A stretch of 64,000 nucleotides of DNA from Acidobacteriota bacterium (lineage in GTDB: Bacteria; Acidobacteriota; Vicinamibacteria; Vicinamibacterales; UBA2999): NCBI GenBank assembly GCA_021730945.1, contig JAKFYH010000023.1, positions 99,937 to 163,936 of the forward strand. Reading direction: 5' to 3'. Below the pieces are notes generated by a model. That model worked only from the letters and a program-made list of their open reading frames with translations. It searched no databases and was not told the DNA's origin. Below, in pieces: positions 53,521-61,785 of the stretch. Position 1 is the first letter of the stretch, and every line of letters begins with the position of its first letter. The position numbers were made by a program, and so were the translations under genes.

Positions 53521-55458
53521 TTACGCTTGCCGAAGGGCAAGGACGTGTTTCGCAATCGAAGGGCCATCGAGGCGGTGATAGGCGAGCACTTCGGCGTTGG
53601 TGCCGCAGGCGGGGATCTCGGTCAGGCCGATCGGAGTCACAGCAGCGCGCACTCCGGTTCGTGCCATGGCTGCCGCCACCATCACGCCCTGTCCGTATTC
53701 CAGGTAGTGGTTGTCCAGCGTGACTACCCGCGTGAAGCGGCTGAGCGTCTCGCTCACCCACCGGTCGTCAATGCGGTTGAGCCAGGGCAGGTCGATCACG
53801 GCCGCCGACACTCCATGCGAAGCCAGTTCGTCGGCCGCGCGCCAGGCGTTGGTCAGCAGCACCGGGCCGTAGCCGACAATGGCGACGTCGGTGCCGGCCC
53901 GCAACGTGACGCCGCGGCCAACCTCGAGCGAGTAGTCGGCCGGCATCGCGTACGGCAGGTCGAGCGGCACGTTCACGAATCGCAGGTAGGTGCTGTCGGG
54001 GTTCTGCTCGACCGCCCAGCGAATGGCCAGCCGGGCCTCGCGTTCGCTGCAAGGCTCGACCGCCACCAGGCCAGGCACGGCGCCGATCGCCGAGATATCG
54101 CGGACCGATTGATGCGAGTGACCGGGCCCACCGGGCACGAGGCCGGCCAGGGTCGCCGTATAGATGATCTTCCGCTTCTCGGTGGCGTTGTTGTAGATCT
54201 GCTCGTTGGCGCGCGTCGACAGAAAGCAGGCAAACGAGTGCACCACCGGCAGCATGCCGCGCAGGGCCATGCCGCCCGCCGCCGATACCATGTGCATCTC
54301 GGCAATGCCGCACTCGATGAAGCGCTCCGGCAACTCCGCCTTGAACGCTTCGATGCCGCAGTCCGACAGCAGGTCGGCGTCCATCACGACAATCTCCGGG
54401 CGGTGGCGCGCCATCTCGAGCAGCTCGTCGCCGTAGGCCAGGACAATCTTCTCAGGACTGACCGGCGACACCCGCACCGGCACCGGCGCCGAGGTCAGCA
54501 CCACCGGCGGACGGCCGAGCGACGCGAGTGTGTCGTTGACGCGAACCAGCATTTCCCGCGTCGCGGCGACATAGTCCTTGAGCGACGGCGCGCCGGCGTG
54601 GAAGTGATAGGTCTGGTCGCCGCAAGCCAACCCCTCCATGAACGACACCCCCTTGCCCTTGACGGTGTCGGCGATGAACACCTTGGGCTTGTCGGTCACG
54701 GTGGCGAAGTGGGCGAGCGTGTCGCGCAACACGCCGAAGTCGTGCCCGTCGCCGCGACGCACCTCCCAGCCGAAGGCGCGGAACTTGTCCTCGATCGGCC
54801 CAAGGTCGCTGACCGCCGAGACCGCGGAATCCGATTGCAGCTTGTTGTGGTCGACGATCACGGTGATCTCGGCCAGCCCTTCGTTGGCGACCGGCTGGAG
54901 CGATTCCCAGATCTGGCCTTCCTGTAGTTCGCCGTCGCCGGTCATCACGACAATCCGGCTGCTGCGCCCGGTGTAGCGATTGGCGCGCGCCATGCCGTAG
55001 GCCTTGGCAATGCCCATGCCCAGCGAGCCGGTATTGGTGGCGATGAACGGCGTGCCGACGTCGGGATGCCCCGGCAGGCCGTTCAAGCGGCGCAACTGCG
55101 GCAGCAGGTCGAAGCCCAGCTTGTCCAGGGCAATCAGCAGTGAGTAAAGCGCCGGCGCGTCGTGCCCCTTCGACGAGAAGTAGATGTCGGCATCGTCGCT
55201 GTCGCCGTTGGGATCGCGCAGGTACTCGGTCCACAGCCAGGTGATGAGGTCGGTCGAACTGAAGCTCGAGCCGATGTGGCCCGAGCCGGCCTGCATGATC
55301 ATGAACAGGGTGTTGATGCGGCACAGGTCCGCGATCAACCCGGCACGGGCGATGGGATCGCTCACACCCTCGCGCACGGCATGGAACGCCTCCCGTGACA
55401 CGTACGACAACGAGTCGTCTCCCACCAGCGCGCGATCGGAAAAGTCTTTTTCACCCAT
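53521..55458 (-). CDS. Transketolase, N- and C-terminal parts in one chain
   Basis: The 645-residue protein has the thiamine diphosphate motif VVMTGDGELQEGQIWES, followed by ITVIVDHNKLQSDS, then a pyrimidine-binding part from residue ~320 (ECGIAEMHMVSAAGGMAL) and a C-terminal domain. It is full length compared with usual transketolases. In glycan loci it may supply an unusual sugar or ketose precursor; the neighbouring SDR and aldehyde dehydrogenase suggest a shared pathway, not a housekeeping pentose-phosphate role. Short tandem repeats flank it on both sides. Confidence 0.87.
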   Translation of the reverse strand: MGEKDFSDRALVGDDSLSYVSREAFHAVREGVSDPIARAGLIADLCRINTLFMIMQAGSGHIGSSFSSTDLITWLWTEYLRDPNGDSDDADIYFSSKGHDAPALYSLLIALDKLGFDLLPQLRRLNGLPGHPDVGTPFIATNTGSLGMGIAKAYGMARANRYTGRSSRIVVMTGDGELQEGQIWESLQPVANEGLAEITVIVDHNKLQSDSAVSAVSDLGPIEDKFRAFGWEVRRGDGHDFGVLRDTLAHFATVTDKPKVFIADTVKGKGVSFMEGLACGDQTYHFHAGAPSLKDYVAATREMLVRVNDTLASLGRPPVVLTSAPVPVRVSPVSPEKIVLAYGDELLEMARHRPEIVVMDADLLSDCGIEAFKAELPERFIECGIAEMHMVSAAGGMALRGMLPVVHSFACFLSTRANEQIYNNATEKRKIIYTATLAGLVPGGPGHSHQSVRDISAIGAVPGLVAVEPCSEREARLAIRWAVEQNPDSTYLRFVNVPLDLPYAMPADYSLEVGRGVTLRAGTDVAIVGYGPVLLTNAWRAADELASHGVSAAVIDLPWLNRIDDRWVSETLSRFTRVVTLDNHYLEYGQGVMVAAAMARTGVRAAVTPIGLTEIPACGTNAEVLAYHRLDGPSIAKHVLALRQA

Positions 55459-55474
55459 GGGTTAGGACCGGGAG

Positions 55475-55516
55475 TTCAAGCACGAGGGTTCAAGCACGGT
55501 AGTTCAAGCGCGGTGG
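55475..55516. repeat. Three tandem 14-bp repeats between SDR and transketolase genes
   Basis: Units GTTCAAGCACGAGG, GTTCAAGCACGGTA and GTTCAAGCGCGGTG follow each other without gaps just upstream of the transketolase start. They sit in the 5' leader, so slippage could change leader length. No palindrome forms here, unlike the GTTCA operators at 56.5 kb. Confidence 0.8.
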
Positions 55517-55582
55517 TTCTGAGATCAGAAGAATTGATCTGCGTTATCGGTGTCATCTGCGGCCCTGGTCCTGTCGGCGTCA

Positions 55583-56446
55583 TCATTTCGCAGTCCAGCC
55601 GCCGTCGACGACGATGGTGGCGCCGGTCATGTAGGCGGAGGCGCGCGAGGCGAGGAACAGGACCGCGCCGTTGTAGTCGGCCTCGCTCGCCATGCGGCCA
55701 AGCGGCGTGCGGCGCACGTACTCGGCGACAAACTGGTCGGCGTGTCCGGGCTCGCGCACGCCGCCGGGCACCAGGGTGTTGGCGCGAATGCCGAACGGCG
55801 CGCCGTACTCGGCCAGCCACCGCGTGAAGTTCAGCACCCCCGACTTGGCGACGCTGTAGCCCACCGGCTTCACGAAGGGCACGCCCGCCGTACGCTTGAA
55901 CTCGTACATTGACTGGTCGGGCGAGACCAGGCCGTAGGTGGAGGACACGTTAATGATGCTGCCCTCGCGGGCGCCGGCAGCGCGGAACCCGCGCACGAAC
56001 GCCTGCGACACCAGGAACGCGGTCTTCAGGTGCGAGTCGATCATGAGGTCCCACGCCGCTTCGGGGTAGTCCTCGAAGGGACCGTTCTCGGTCCCGGCAC
56101 TGGCGGGCGAGGAACCGGCGCCGGCGTTGTTGACGAGCACGGTGGCCGGGCCAAGCGCGGCCTCGAGGCGGGCCATTGCGGCCTCGACCTCGGCCTTCCT
56201 GGTCAGGTCGGCCAGTTCGACGTGGATGCGGTGCCCCTCGGCGGTCAGGCCGGCGAACTGATCGGCCCGGCCGGCGAGGTCGAGCGCGCCGACCGACGCG
56301 CCGGCCTGGGCCAGGGTGGCCACATATTCACGGCCGAGGCGGCCGAGGGCCCCGGTGACGATGGCCACCTGGCCGGAGAGGTCGAACAGCCCATGGAACA
56401 GGCGATCCTGTATCTCTTTGTTTGGCAATGGTTTATGAGCCGACAA
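55583..56446 (-). CDS. Short-chain dehydrogenase/reductase, PtmA-like
   Basis: The 287-residue protein has VAIVTGALGRLGREYVATL, NNAGAGSS, INVSSTYGLVSPDQSMYEF and catalytic YSVAK, then NTLVPGGV, the classical SDR set. The STYG-x-V-x-P-x-Q segment recalls PtmA of Campylobacter legionaminic-acid loci, fitting a nonulosonate theme with NeuC and NeuA homologues. The start is uncertain: TTG at this end is the first in frame, with another TTG 18 bases later; no clear ribosome-binding site. A TATAAT promoter lies about 100 bases upstream. Confidence 0.82.
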   Translation of the reverse strand: MSAHKPLPNKEIQDRLFHGLFDLSGQVAIVTGALGRLGREYVATLAQAGASVGALDLAGRADQFAGLTAEGHRIHVELADLTRKAEVEAAMARLEAALGPATVLVNNAGAGSSPASAGTENGPFEDYPEAAWDLMIDSHLKTAFLVSQAFVRGFRAAGAREGSIINVSSTYGLVSPDQSMYEFKRTAGVPFVKPVGYSVAKSGVLNFTRWLAEYGAPFGIRANTLVPGGVREPGHADQFVAEYVRRTPLGRMASEADYNGAVLFLASRASAYMTGATIVVDGGWTAK

Positions 56447-56530
56447 GTCGACGAGTTGACGGGCGAAGGCGGGGCAGGGCGCAGGCCTCCGGCTGTCCCG
56501 GTCACAAAATGGCCGTGCGCGACCGGGTCA

Positions 56531-56547
56531 CGTTCAAGAACTGAACG
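56531..56547. promoter_or_regulatory. Operator-like palindrome 1 (GTTCA-N5-TGAAC)
   Basis: CGTTCAAGAACTGAACG is a 6-bp inverted repeat with five-base spacer, lying over the expected transcription start of the minus-strand promoter. A repressor here would block initiation. One of three with the same layout. Confidence 0.75.
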
Positions 56548-56550
56548 GGC

Positions 56551-56580
56551 ATTATACACCTCTCGTTCATGAAATGAACG
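56551..56580 (-). promoter_or_regulatory. Promoter for the SDR-transketolase-aldehyde dehydrogenase unit
   Basis: On the minus strand a perfect TATAAT lies at 56556-56551. Sixteen bases upstream is TTCATT, a weak -35, which overlaps the second palindrome, so the promoter may need activation or be repressor-controlled. Start of transcription is expected near 56543, giving a leader of about 100 bases before the SDR gene. Confidence 0.7.
56564..56580. promoter_or_regulatory. Operator-like palindrome 2 (GTTCA-N5-TGAAC)
   Basis: CGTTCATGAAATGAACG has 7-bp arms around GAA and covers the putative -35. Its centre is 33 bases from palindrome 1, about three helical turns. Confidence 0.75.
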
Positions 56581-56606
56581 GAATCCGGCAGGAGGGCAAT
56601 CGCCCC

Positions 56607-56621
56607 GTTCAAAAGATGAAC
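56607..56621. promoter_or_regulatory. Operator-like palindrome 3 (GTTCA-N5-TGAAC)
   Basis: GTTCAAAAGATGAAC has the same half-sites and spacer as the other two, upstream of the promoter and just downstream of the epimerase stop codon. Its centre is 42 bases (about four helical turns) from palindrome 2, so all three could face the same side of the DNA. Confidence 0.7.
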
Positions 56622-56627
56622 AAGGGC

Positions 56628-57614
56628 CTAGCGCACGACGCGGTTGGCATCAGCATAGCCACGCTTCTCGGCCACCACCCGCTCGATGATCTCGTCAAGC
56701 TGGACCTGGGGCACGTAGCCGATGGCGTTGTGAATCTTGGTGAGGTCCGGCACCCGGCGGGGCATGTCTTCAAAGCCCTCTTCGTAAGCCTGATCGTAGG
56801 GAATGGTCACAATCTCGGACTGGCTGCCGGTGGCCGCCTTGATGCGCTCGGCCAGCCCCCGGATCGACACTTCTTGCGTGTTGCCGACGTTGTAGACCTG
56901 GCCAATCGCGCTTGGCGTGACCATCAACTTGAGCAACGCCCCGACCACGTCGCCGACATAGGTGAAGCTGCGCTGCTGGGTGCCGTCGCCAAACACGGTA
57001 ATGGGCTCGCCCATCAGCGCCTGCCGCACGAACGTCGGCACCACCATCCCGTACTGCCCGGTCTGGCGGGGACCCACGGTGTTGAAGAACCGCATCACGA
57101 TCACCGGCTGCCGGGATTCCTTCCAGTAGGCCAGCGCCAGGAACTCGTCGAGCGCCTTGCTGCAGGCATAGGCCCAGCGGTGACGGGTGGTCGCCCCCAT
57201 CACGAGGTCGGCATCCTCGCGAAACGGCACATGCACGCTCTTGCCGTAGACCTCCGACGTCGAGGCAATGAACACCAGCTTCTTCTTCTTGGCGGCGTGC
57301 TTGAGCACGACCTCGGTGCCATGCACGTTGGTCTCGATCGTGTGTACCGGCCGCTCGACAATCAGCTTGACGCCGACCGCCGCCGCCAGGTGAAACACCA
57401 CATCCGCCCGATCGATCATCTCGGCGACCAGCGAATCATTGAAGACGGTGTCGATGGTGTAGTGAAACCCGGGCTTGCCCTTCAGGTGCTCGATGTTGTC
57501 GATCGAGCCGGTCGACAGGTCGTCCAGGGCGAACACTTCGTGCCCGCTCTCGAGCAACGCTTCCGCCAGATGCGAGCCAATGAAGCCCGCGCCCCCCGTA
57601 ATCAAAACGCGCAT
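56628..57614 (-). CDS. NAD-dependent epimerase/dehydratase (extended SDR)
   Basis: The 328-residue protein has VLITGGAGFIGSHLAEALL, IASTSEVYGKS, catalytic YACSK, RFFNTVGPRQTGQYGM and SFTYVGDVVGAL. The TSEVYG and NTVGPRQTG segments resemble UDP-glucuronate decarboxylases and related 4-epimerases. If it acts on dTDP-glucose it could serve as the missing RmlB with the RmlA gene upstream, but that is unproven. A 92-base gap separates it from rmlA. Confidence 0.88.
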   Translation of the reverse strand: MRVLITGGAGFIGSHLAEALLESGHEVFALDDLSTGSIDNIEHLKGKPGFHYTIDTVFNDSLVAEMIDRADVVFHLAAAVGVKLIVERPVHTIETNVHGTEVVLKHAAKKKKLVFIASTSEVYGKSVHVPFREDADLVMGATTRHRWAYACSKALDEFLALAYWKESRQPVIVMRFFNTVGPRQTGQYGMVVPTFVRQALMGEPITVFGDGTQQRSFTYVGDVVGALLKLMVTPSAIGQVYNVGNTQEVSIRGLAERIKAATGSQSEIVTIPYDQAYEEGFEDMPRRVPDLTKIHNAIGYVPQVQLDEIIERVVAEKRGYADANRVVR

Positions 57615-57706
57615 GTGAGTCGCACTGCCCTTCCTAGGTGCCGGATGCTCCGGCCGTGCCTTGATCGTATCCGCATTGACCCGGCTTCTCGCAACATTGT
57701 CCGCGC

Positions 57707-58609
57707 CTACCTGGATCGTTCCTCGGGCAGCGCGCGCAGGTAGTGGCCGTACTCACTGGAGGAGCCAAACGCCGCGGCCAGCCGCAACAACTGCGCGGCG
57801 TCAATCCACCCCTGGCGAAAGGCGATCTCCTCGGGACAGGCAATCTTCAGCCCCTGCCGGCGCTCGATTGTCTCAATAAACTGGCTGGCCTCGAGCAACG
57901 AGGCATGGGTGCCGGTGTCCAACCACGCGTAGCCGCGCCCCATCACCTCGACCGAGAGCGCGCCCTGGTCCAGGTAGACACGATTGAGATCGGTGATCTC
58001 GAGTTCCCCGCGCGGTGACGGCTTCAACTGCCCGGCAAACTCCGAGGCGCGGCCGTCGTAGAAATACAGGCCGGTGACGGCAAAGTTCGACTTGGGCTGC
58101 GCCGGCTTCTCCTCGATCGACGTCGCGCGGCCATCGGCATCGAAGGCGACGACGCCGTAACGTTCGGGATCGCCGACATGGTAGGCAAACACGGTCGCGC
58201 CGTCCCGGCGATTGGCCGCCGCCAGGCGCTCAGGGAGATCGTGGCCGTAGAACAGGTTGTCGCCCAGAATCAGCACCGCCGGCGATCCGGCGAGGAACTC
58301 GCGGCCGATGACGAGCGCCTGCGCCAGTCCACCCGGATTGGGTTGCACCGCGTACTCCAGCCTGAGGCCCCATTGGCGGCCATCACCGAGAAGCTGCTCG
58401 AAAATCGGCGTGTCGCGCGGCGTCGAGATGATGAGAATCTCGCGCACCCCCGCGAGCATCAGCGTGCTCAGCGGGTAGTAGACCATCGGCTTGTCGTAGA
58501 TCGGCAACAACTGCTTCGAAACCGCGCGGGTCGCGGGATACAAGCGCGTGCCCGACCCTCCAGCGAGAATGATGCCGCGACGGACAGGGGAGGTAGTGGG
58601 TGGGTTCAT
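57707..58609 (-). CDS. rfbA: Glucose-1-phosphate thymidylyltransferase (RmlA/RfbA)
   Basis: The 300-residue protein has [46 protein letters not shown] and [16 protein letters not shown], the standard RmlA set, making dTDP-glucose from dTTP and glucose-1-phosphate. The chosen ATG overlaps the dehydrogenase stop (ATGA) with AGGA upstream; an ATG nine bases earlier is in frame. An RmlD-like gene lies nearby; RmlB and RmlC are not clearly present. Confidence 0.93.
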   Translation of the reverse strand: MNPPTTSPVRRGIILAGGSGTRLYPATRAVSKQLLPIYDKPMVYYPLSTLMLAGVREILIISTPRDTPIFEQLLGDGRQWGLRLEYAVQPNPGGLAQALVIGREFLAGSPAVLILGDNLFYGHDLPERLAAANRRDGATVFAYHVGDPERYGVVAFDADGRATSIEEKPAQPKSNFAVTGLYFYDGRASEFAGQLKPSPRGELEITDLNRVYLDQGALSVEVMGRGYAWLDTGTHASLLEASQFIETIERRQGLKIACPEEIAFRQGWIDAAQLLRLAAAFGSSSEYGHYLRALPEERSR

Positions 58610-59571
58610 CGCATCCATTCCTGATTCATTAGCGCGGGATGGCCGGGTCCCAACGGCTGCGCCTGCTCGAGACCGGCGATCGCGGCGCGGCCCATGGCCA
58701 ACTGCGCCTCGGCCGTACTGCCACCAATATGCGGCGTGCCCAGAAAGGTCGGCAACGCCACCAGGCCGGGATTGGCCTCCGGTTCCATCTGGAACACATC
58801 ACAGGCAGCGCCGCCAAGCCGGCCACTGGCCAGCGCGGCGATCAGGGCGGTCTCGTCCACCAGCCCGCCGCGAGCCGCGTTGACCAGGCACGCCCCCTCG
58901 CGCATGCGCGCCAGTTGCGCCGCGCCGATCATCCCGCGCGTCGACTCGTCCAGCGGCACGTGCAGCGTGACGATATCAGCCGCCGGCAACAGCTGATCGA
59001 GTGTCACCGGCTCGACGCCATGCGCCGCATAGAATTCGCGGTAGTCGCGAATGTCGTGCGCCAGCAGGCGGCAGCCAAACGGCGCCAGTAACTGCACCAG
59101 CTCCTTGCCGACAAAACCACAGCCGATGATGCCGACCGTGCGGCCGCTCAGGTCGCGGCCGATCAGCCGTTGGAACTCGCCGGCCCGCAGGGCGACGCTG
59201 GTCTCGGGCACACGGTGCAGGAGCGCGATCATGAACCCCAGCGTCAATTCGGCGACCGTGCGGCGATTGACGCCGCCGGTCCAGGCCAGCTTCACGCCGT
59301 GCCGCGCCAGCGCCGGCAGGTCGAGACCATCGAGTCCGACGCCGTACTTGCTGATGACCTTCAGCTCGGGCAGGCCGGCCAGCACCGCCTCGTCGATCCG
59401 CTCGAGGCCGACAATGGCGCGATCGTGCCCACGCATCAAGTCCACCAGCGGCTGGCCCCCAAGCACCTCCGGCGACTCGCAGAACGTCACGTCGGCGTAT
59501 TGCCCGGCCAGTTCGGCCCGCAGCGCCTGGTTGCGCGCAAACGATCGCGACGCGACCACCACCCGCGTCAC
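58606..59571 (-). CDS. D-2-hydroxyacid dehydrogenase (phosphoglycerate dehydrogenase-like)
   Basis: The 321-residue protein has the NAD loop [17 protein letters not shown], the catalytic Arg in [11 protein letters not shown] and the late His in [13 protein letters not shown], as in D-isomer-specific hydroxyacid dehydrogenases. There is no ACT domain. In a glycan locus it may serve amino-acid or glycerate-type decorations, unknown. The GTG start overlaps the upstream stop (GTGA). Confidence 0.88.
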   Translation of the reverse strand: MTRVVVASRSFARNQALRAELAGQYADVTFCESPEVLGGQPLVDLMRGHDRAIVGLERIDEAVLAGLPELKVISKYGVGLDGLDLPALARHGVKLAWTGGVNRRTVAELTLGFMIALLHRVPETSVALRAGEFQRLIGRDLSGRTVGIIGCGFVGKELVQLLAPFGCRLLAHDIRDYREFYAAHGVEPVTLDQLLPAADIVTLHVPLDESTRGMIGAAQLARMREGACLVNAARGGLVDETALIAALASGRLGGAACDVFQMEPEANPGLVALPTFLGTPHIGGSTAEAQLAMGRAAIAGLEQAQPLGPGHPALMNQEWMR

Positions 59572-60416
59572 CGCGCCACCCCGCCGCGCAGATGCCGGGC
59601 AATCGCATCCTGCCAGGCCGGCATCCTGAACCCGGCGGCGGCCAGCTTCTGGTTGCTGAGCGCGGCAAAGCGCGGGCGCGACGCCGCCAGCTTCACCTCG
59701 TCTACCGAAACCGGATTAAGCACGTCCGCCGGCTGCCCCAACTCTCGCGCGATCTCCTGGCCCACCGCGAGCCAGGTCGCATGGCCGCTGTTGACGCAGT
59801 GATAGAGGCCGAAGCCGGCGCCCTCACGCAGCAAATACGCCGACGCCGCAGTCACATCGTCAATGAAGCTGGGCGAGGTGACGCGATCGTGGAACACCGG
59901 CGCCACCGTGCCGGTCCGCACCGCCGAGACGATGCGGTCGACGCTGCTCTTGGGCTGCGAGCCGCCAAACAGGCTCTCGACCCGCAGGACGTAGTGTTTG
60001 CGCCAGTCGGCCACCATCCACTCGCCGACCAGCTTCGACTGGGCGTAAACACTTTGGGGTTCCGGCAAATCGTCTTCGCCGTAGGGCCGTTCGGCCAGGC
60101 CGGAGAATACGAAGTCGGTGCTGTAGTGCAGCAGCACGGCGTCGAGCTCCTCGGCGGCGCGCGCCAGGGTGCGGGGCGCGAAAGCGTTCACCGCGAAGGC
60201 GTGCGGCTGGCGCTGCTCGGCTTGGTCGACGTTGTTGTAGGCCGCGCAGTTGACAATCGCCGCCGGCGCCACGCCACGGACAAACGCCAGCAGCTCGGCG
60301 TGCCGGGTCAGGTCGGCGTCGGCGCGAGTGGCGGCCACCACCTCGTGTTCGCGCTGCAGGTCGGCGACCATGGCCTGCCCCAACTGGCCGGCCGCGCCCA
60401 TCACCAGCACCTTCAC
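59568..60416 (-). CDS. rfbD: dTDP-4-dehydrorhamnose reductase-like (RmlD/RfbD) SDR
   Basis: The 282-residue protein has VLVMGAAGQLGQAMVADL, IVNCAAYNNVDQAEQ, HYSTDFVFSG, catalytic YAQSK and late FAALSNQKLAAAG, matching RmlD. It reduces dTDP-4-keto-L-rhamnose or a related keto sugar with NAD(P)H. The GTG start overlaps the smpB stop (GTGA), linking a housekeeping gene to the glycan genes. Confidence 0.87.
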   Translation of the reverse strand: MKVLVMGAAGQLGQAMVADLQREHEVVAATRADADLTRHAELLAFVRGVAPAAIVNCAAYNNVDQAEQRQPHAFAVNAFAPRTLARAAEELDAVLLHYSTDFVFSGLAERPYGEDDLPEPQSVYAQSKLVGEWMVADWRKHYVLRVESLFGGSQPKSSVDRIVSAVRTGTVAPVFHDRVTSPSFIDDVTAASAYLLREGAGFGLYHCVNSGHATWLAVGQEIARELGQPADVLNPVSVDEVKLAASRPRFAALSNQKLAAAGFRMPAWQDAIARHLRGGVAR

Positions 60417-60916
60417 CGGCGCACGCGCTCCTTCACGGCGGCGCGGGTCTCACGGTCGGCCTCGCGCTTGCGCAGGGCCTCGCGCTTGTCGTGGTCCTGC
60501 TTGCCGCGGGCCAGCCCGATCGCCACCTTGACCTTGCCGTTCTTGAAATAGAGGCGGGTCGGCACCAGGGTCAGGCCTTTCTCGACGGTCTTGCCGATCA
60601 ACTTGCGGATCTCGTAGCGATGCAGCAGCAGCCGGCGCTTGCGGCGCGGATCGTGATCGACATAGCCGCGATGGCTGTAGGGGTTGATGTGGACGTTGTG
60701 GAGCCACACCTCGCCCTTGTCGACGCGGGCGAAGGCGTCGCGCAGGTTGGCCTGGCCCTCGCGAATGCCTTTCACCTCGGTGCCAAGCAGGGCGATACCG
60801 GCCTCGAAGGTTTCGAGGATGTGATAGTCGTGGTACGCCTTGCGGTTGTCGGCGATCAGCGTGTCCTTCTCCGCCGCCGCCGCTTTCGCGGCCTTGCGTT
60901 CGATCTTGGCCTTCAT
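60413..60916 (-). CDS. smpB: SsrA-binding protein SmpB
   Basis: The 167-residue protein has NRKAYHDYHILETFEAGI, GTEVKGIREGQANLRDAF, HINPYSHRGYVDHDPRRKR and GLTLVPTRLYFKNGKVKV, the SmpB signature. SmpB binds tmRNA and rescues stalled ribosomes. The C-terminal tail is basic, as needed to reach the decoding centre. The ATG overlaps the pdxA stop (ATGA). No tmRNA gene is recognisable in the window. Confidence 0.96.
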   Translation of the reverse strand: MKAKIERKAAKAAAAEKDTLIADNRKAYHDYHILETFEAGIALLGTEVKGIREGQANLRDAFARVDKGEVWLHNVHINPYSHRGYVDHDPRRKRRLLLHRYEIRKLIGKTVEKGLTLVPTRLYFKNGKVKVAIGLARGKQDHDKREALRKREADRETRAAVKERVRR

Positions 60917-61785
60917 CGCCGGCCCGCCATCTCGGCGGCCAGCGTCACCGCCGCGATCATGCTGCCGGCATCGGCCACGCCCTGACCGGCGATGTCGAAC
61001 GCGGTCCCGTGATCCACCGAGGTGCGGATGATCGGCAAGCCGATTGTCACGTTCACCGCCTGCCCGAACGCCAGGAGCTTCACCGGAATCAATCCTTGAT
61101 CGTGATAGCAGGCGAGCACGCAGTCAAATTCGCCGCGCGAGGCCCGCACGAAGACGGTGTCGGCCGGGAACGGACCGCTGATGTCGACGCCGGCCGCGCG
61201 CGCCGCCGCCACCGCCGGGGCCAGGACCGCCTCGTCTTCGAGGCCCAGCAGTCCCGATTCGCCGGCATGCGGATTGAGTCCGGCCAGCGCCAGGCGCGGA
61301 CGGGCGATCCCGAACTGCGCCAGCGCCGTGTGAGTCAGGTGAATGGTCTCACCCACCAGTTCGGCCGTCAGCAGGGCCGGCACTTCGCAAAGCGGCACAT
61401 GCACCGTCATCAACACGACCTTCAACTGCGGCGCGTGAAACAGCATGGCCACCCGGCGAACGTCGCACAGGTGCGCCAGCAGGTCGGTGTGGCCTTTCCA
61501 TGGCAGGCCGGCCTTGGCCCAGGCCAGTTTGTTGATCGGCGCGGTGGCAATGGCCGCCACCTCTCCGCGGCGAGCGGCCTGCACCGCCGACACCAGAGTG
61601 TCGTAGGCGGCCTGACCGGCGGCCGCCGACAGTTCGCCGGGCCGGATCTCAGCGGCCGGCGTGGCTGAAAAGATGACCGGCTCGCACACCGCTCGCACGG
61701 CCGGGTCGGCGGCGGCCTTGGCGACGATTTCGGGGCCGATGCCGGCCGGATCGCCGACGGTGAGGGCGATGCGTGGCCGGCTCAC
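60913..61785 (-). CDS. pdxA: 4-hydroxythreonine-4-phosphate dehydrogenase (PdxA)
   Basis: The 290-residue protein has LTVGDPAGIGPEIVAKA, the metal-ligand motifs GHTDLLAHL, GLNPHAGESG and CYHDQGLIPVKLLAF, with GTAFDIAGQG near the end. PdxA makes the precursor of pyridoxal phosphate. It is somewhat shorter than typical PdxA. The GTG start overlaps the holB stop (GTGA); a GTG 18 bases upstream lies within holB. Confidence 0.93.
   Translation of the reverse strand: MSRPRIALTVGDPAGIGPEIVAKAAADPAVRAVCEPVIFSATPAAEIRPGELSAAAGQAAYDTLVSAVQAARRGEVAAIATAPINKLAWAKAGLPWKGHTDLLAHLCDVRRVAMLFHAPQLKVVLMTVHVPLCEVPALLTAELVGETIHLTHTALAQFGIARPRLALAGLNPHAGESGLLGLEDEAVLAPAVAAARAAGVDISGPFPADTVFVRASRGEFDCVLACYHDQGLIPVKLLAFGQAVNVTIGLPIIRTSVDHGTAFDIAGQGVADAGSMIAAVTLAAEMAGRR

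Noticed and set aside
55475..55516. CRISPR array
   Set aside because: The units are only 14 bases, directly adjacent and without spacers; no cas genes are in the window.
56531..56621. LexA (SOS) boxes
   Set aside because: GTTCA-N5-TGAAC does not fit the LexA sites I know well, and the controlled genes are sugar-metabolism genes.
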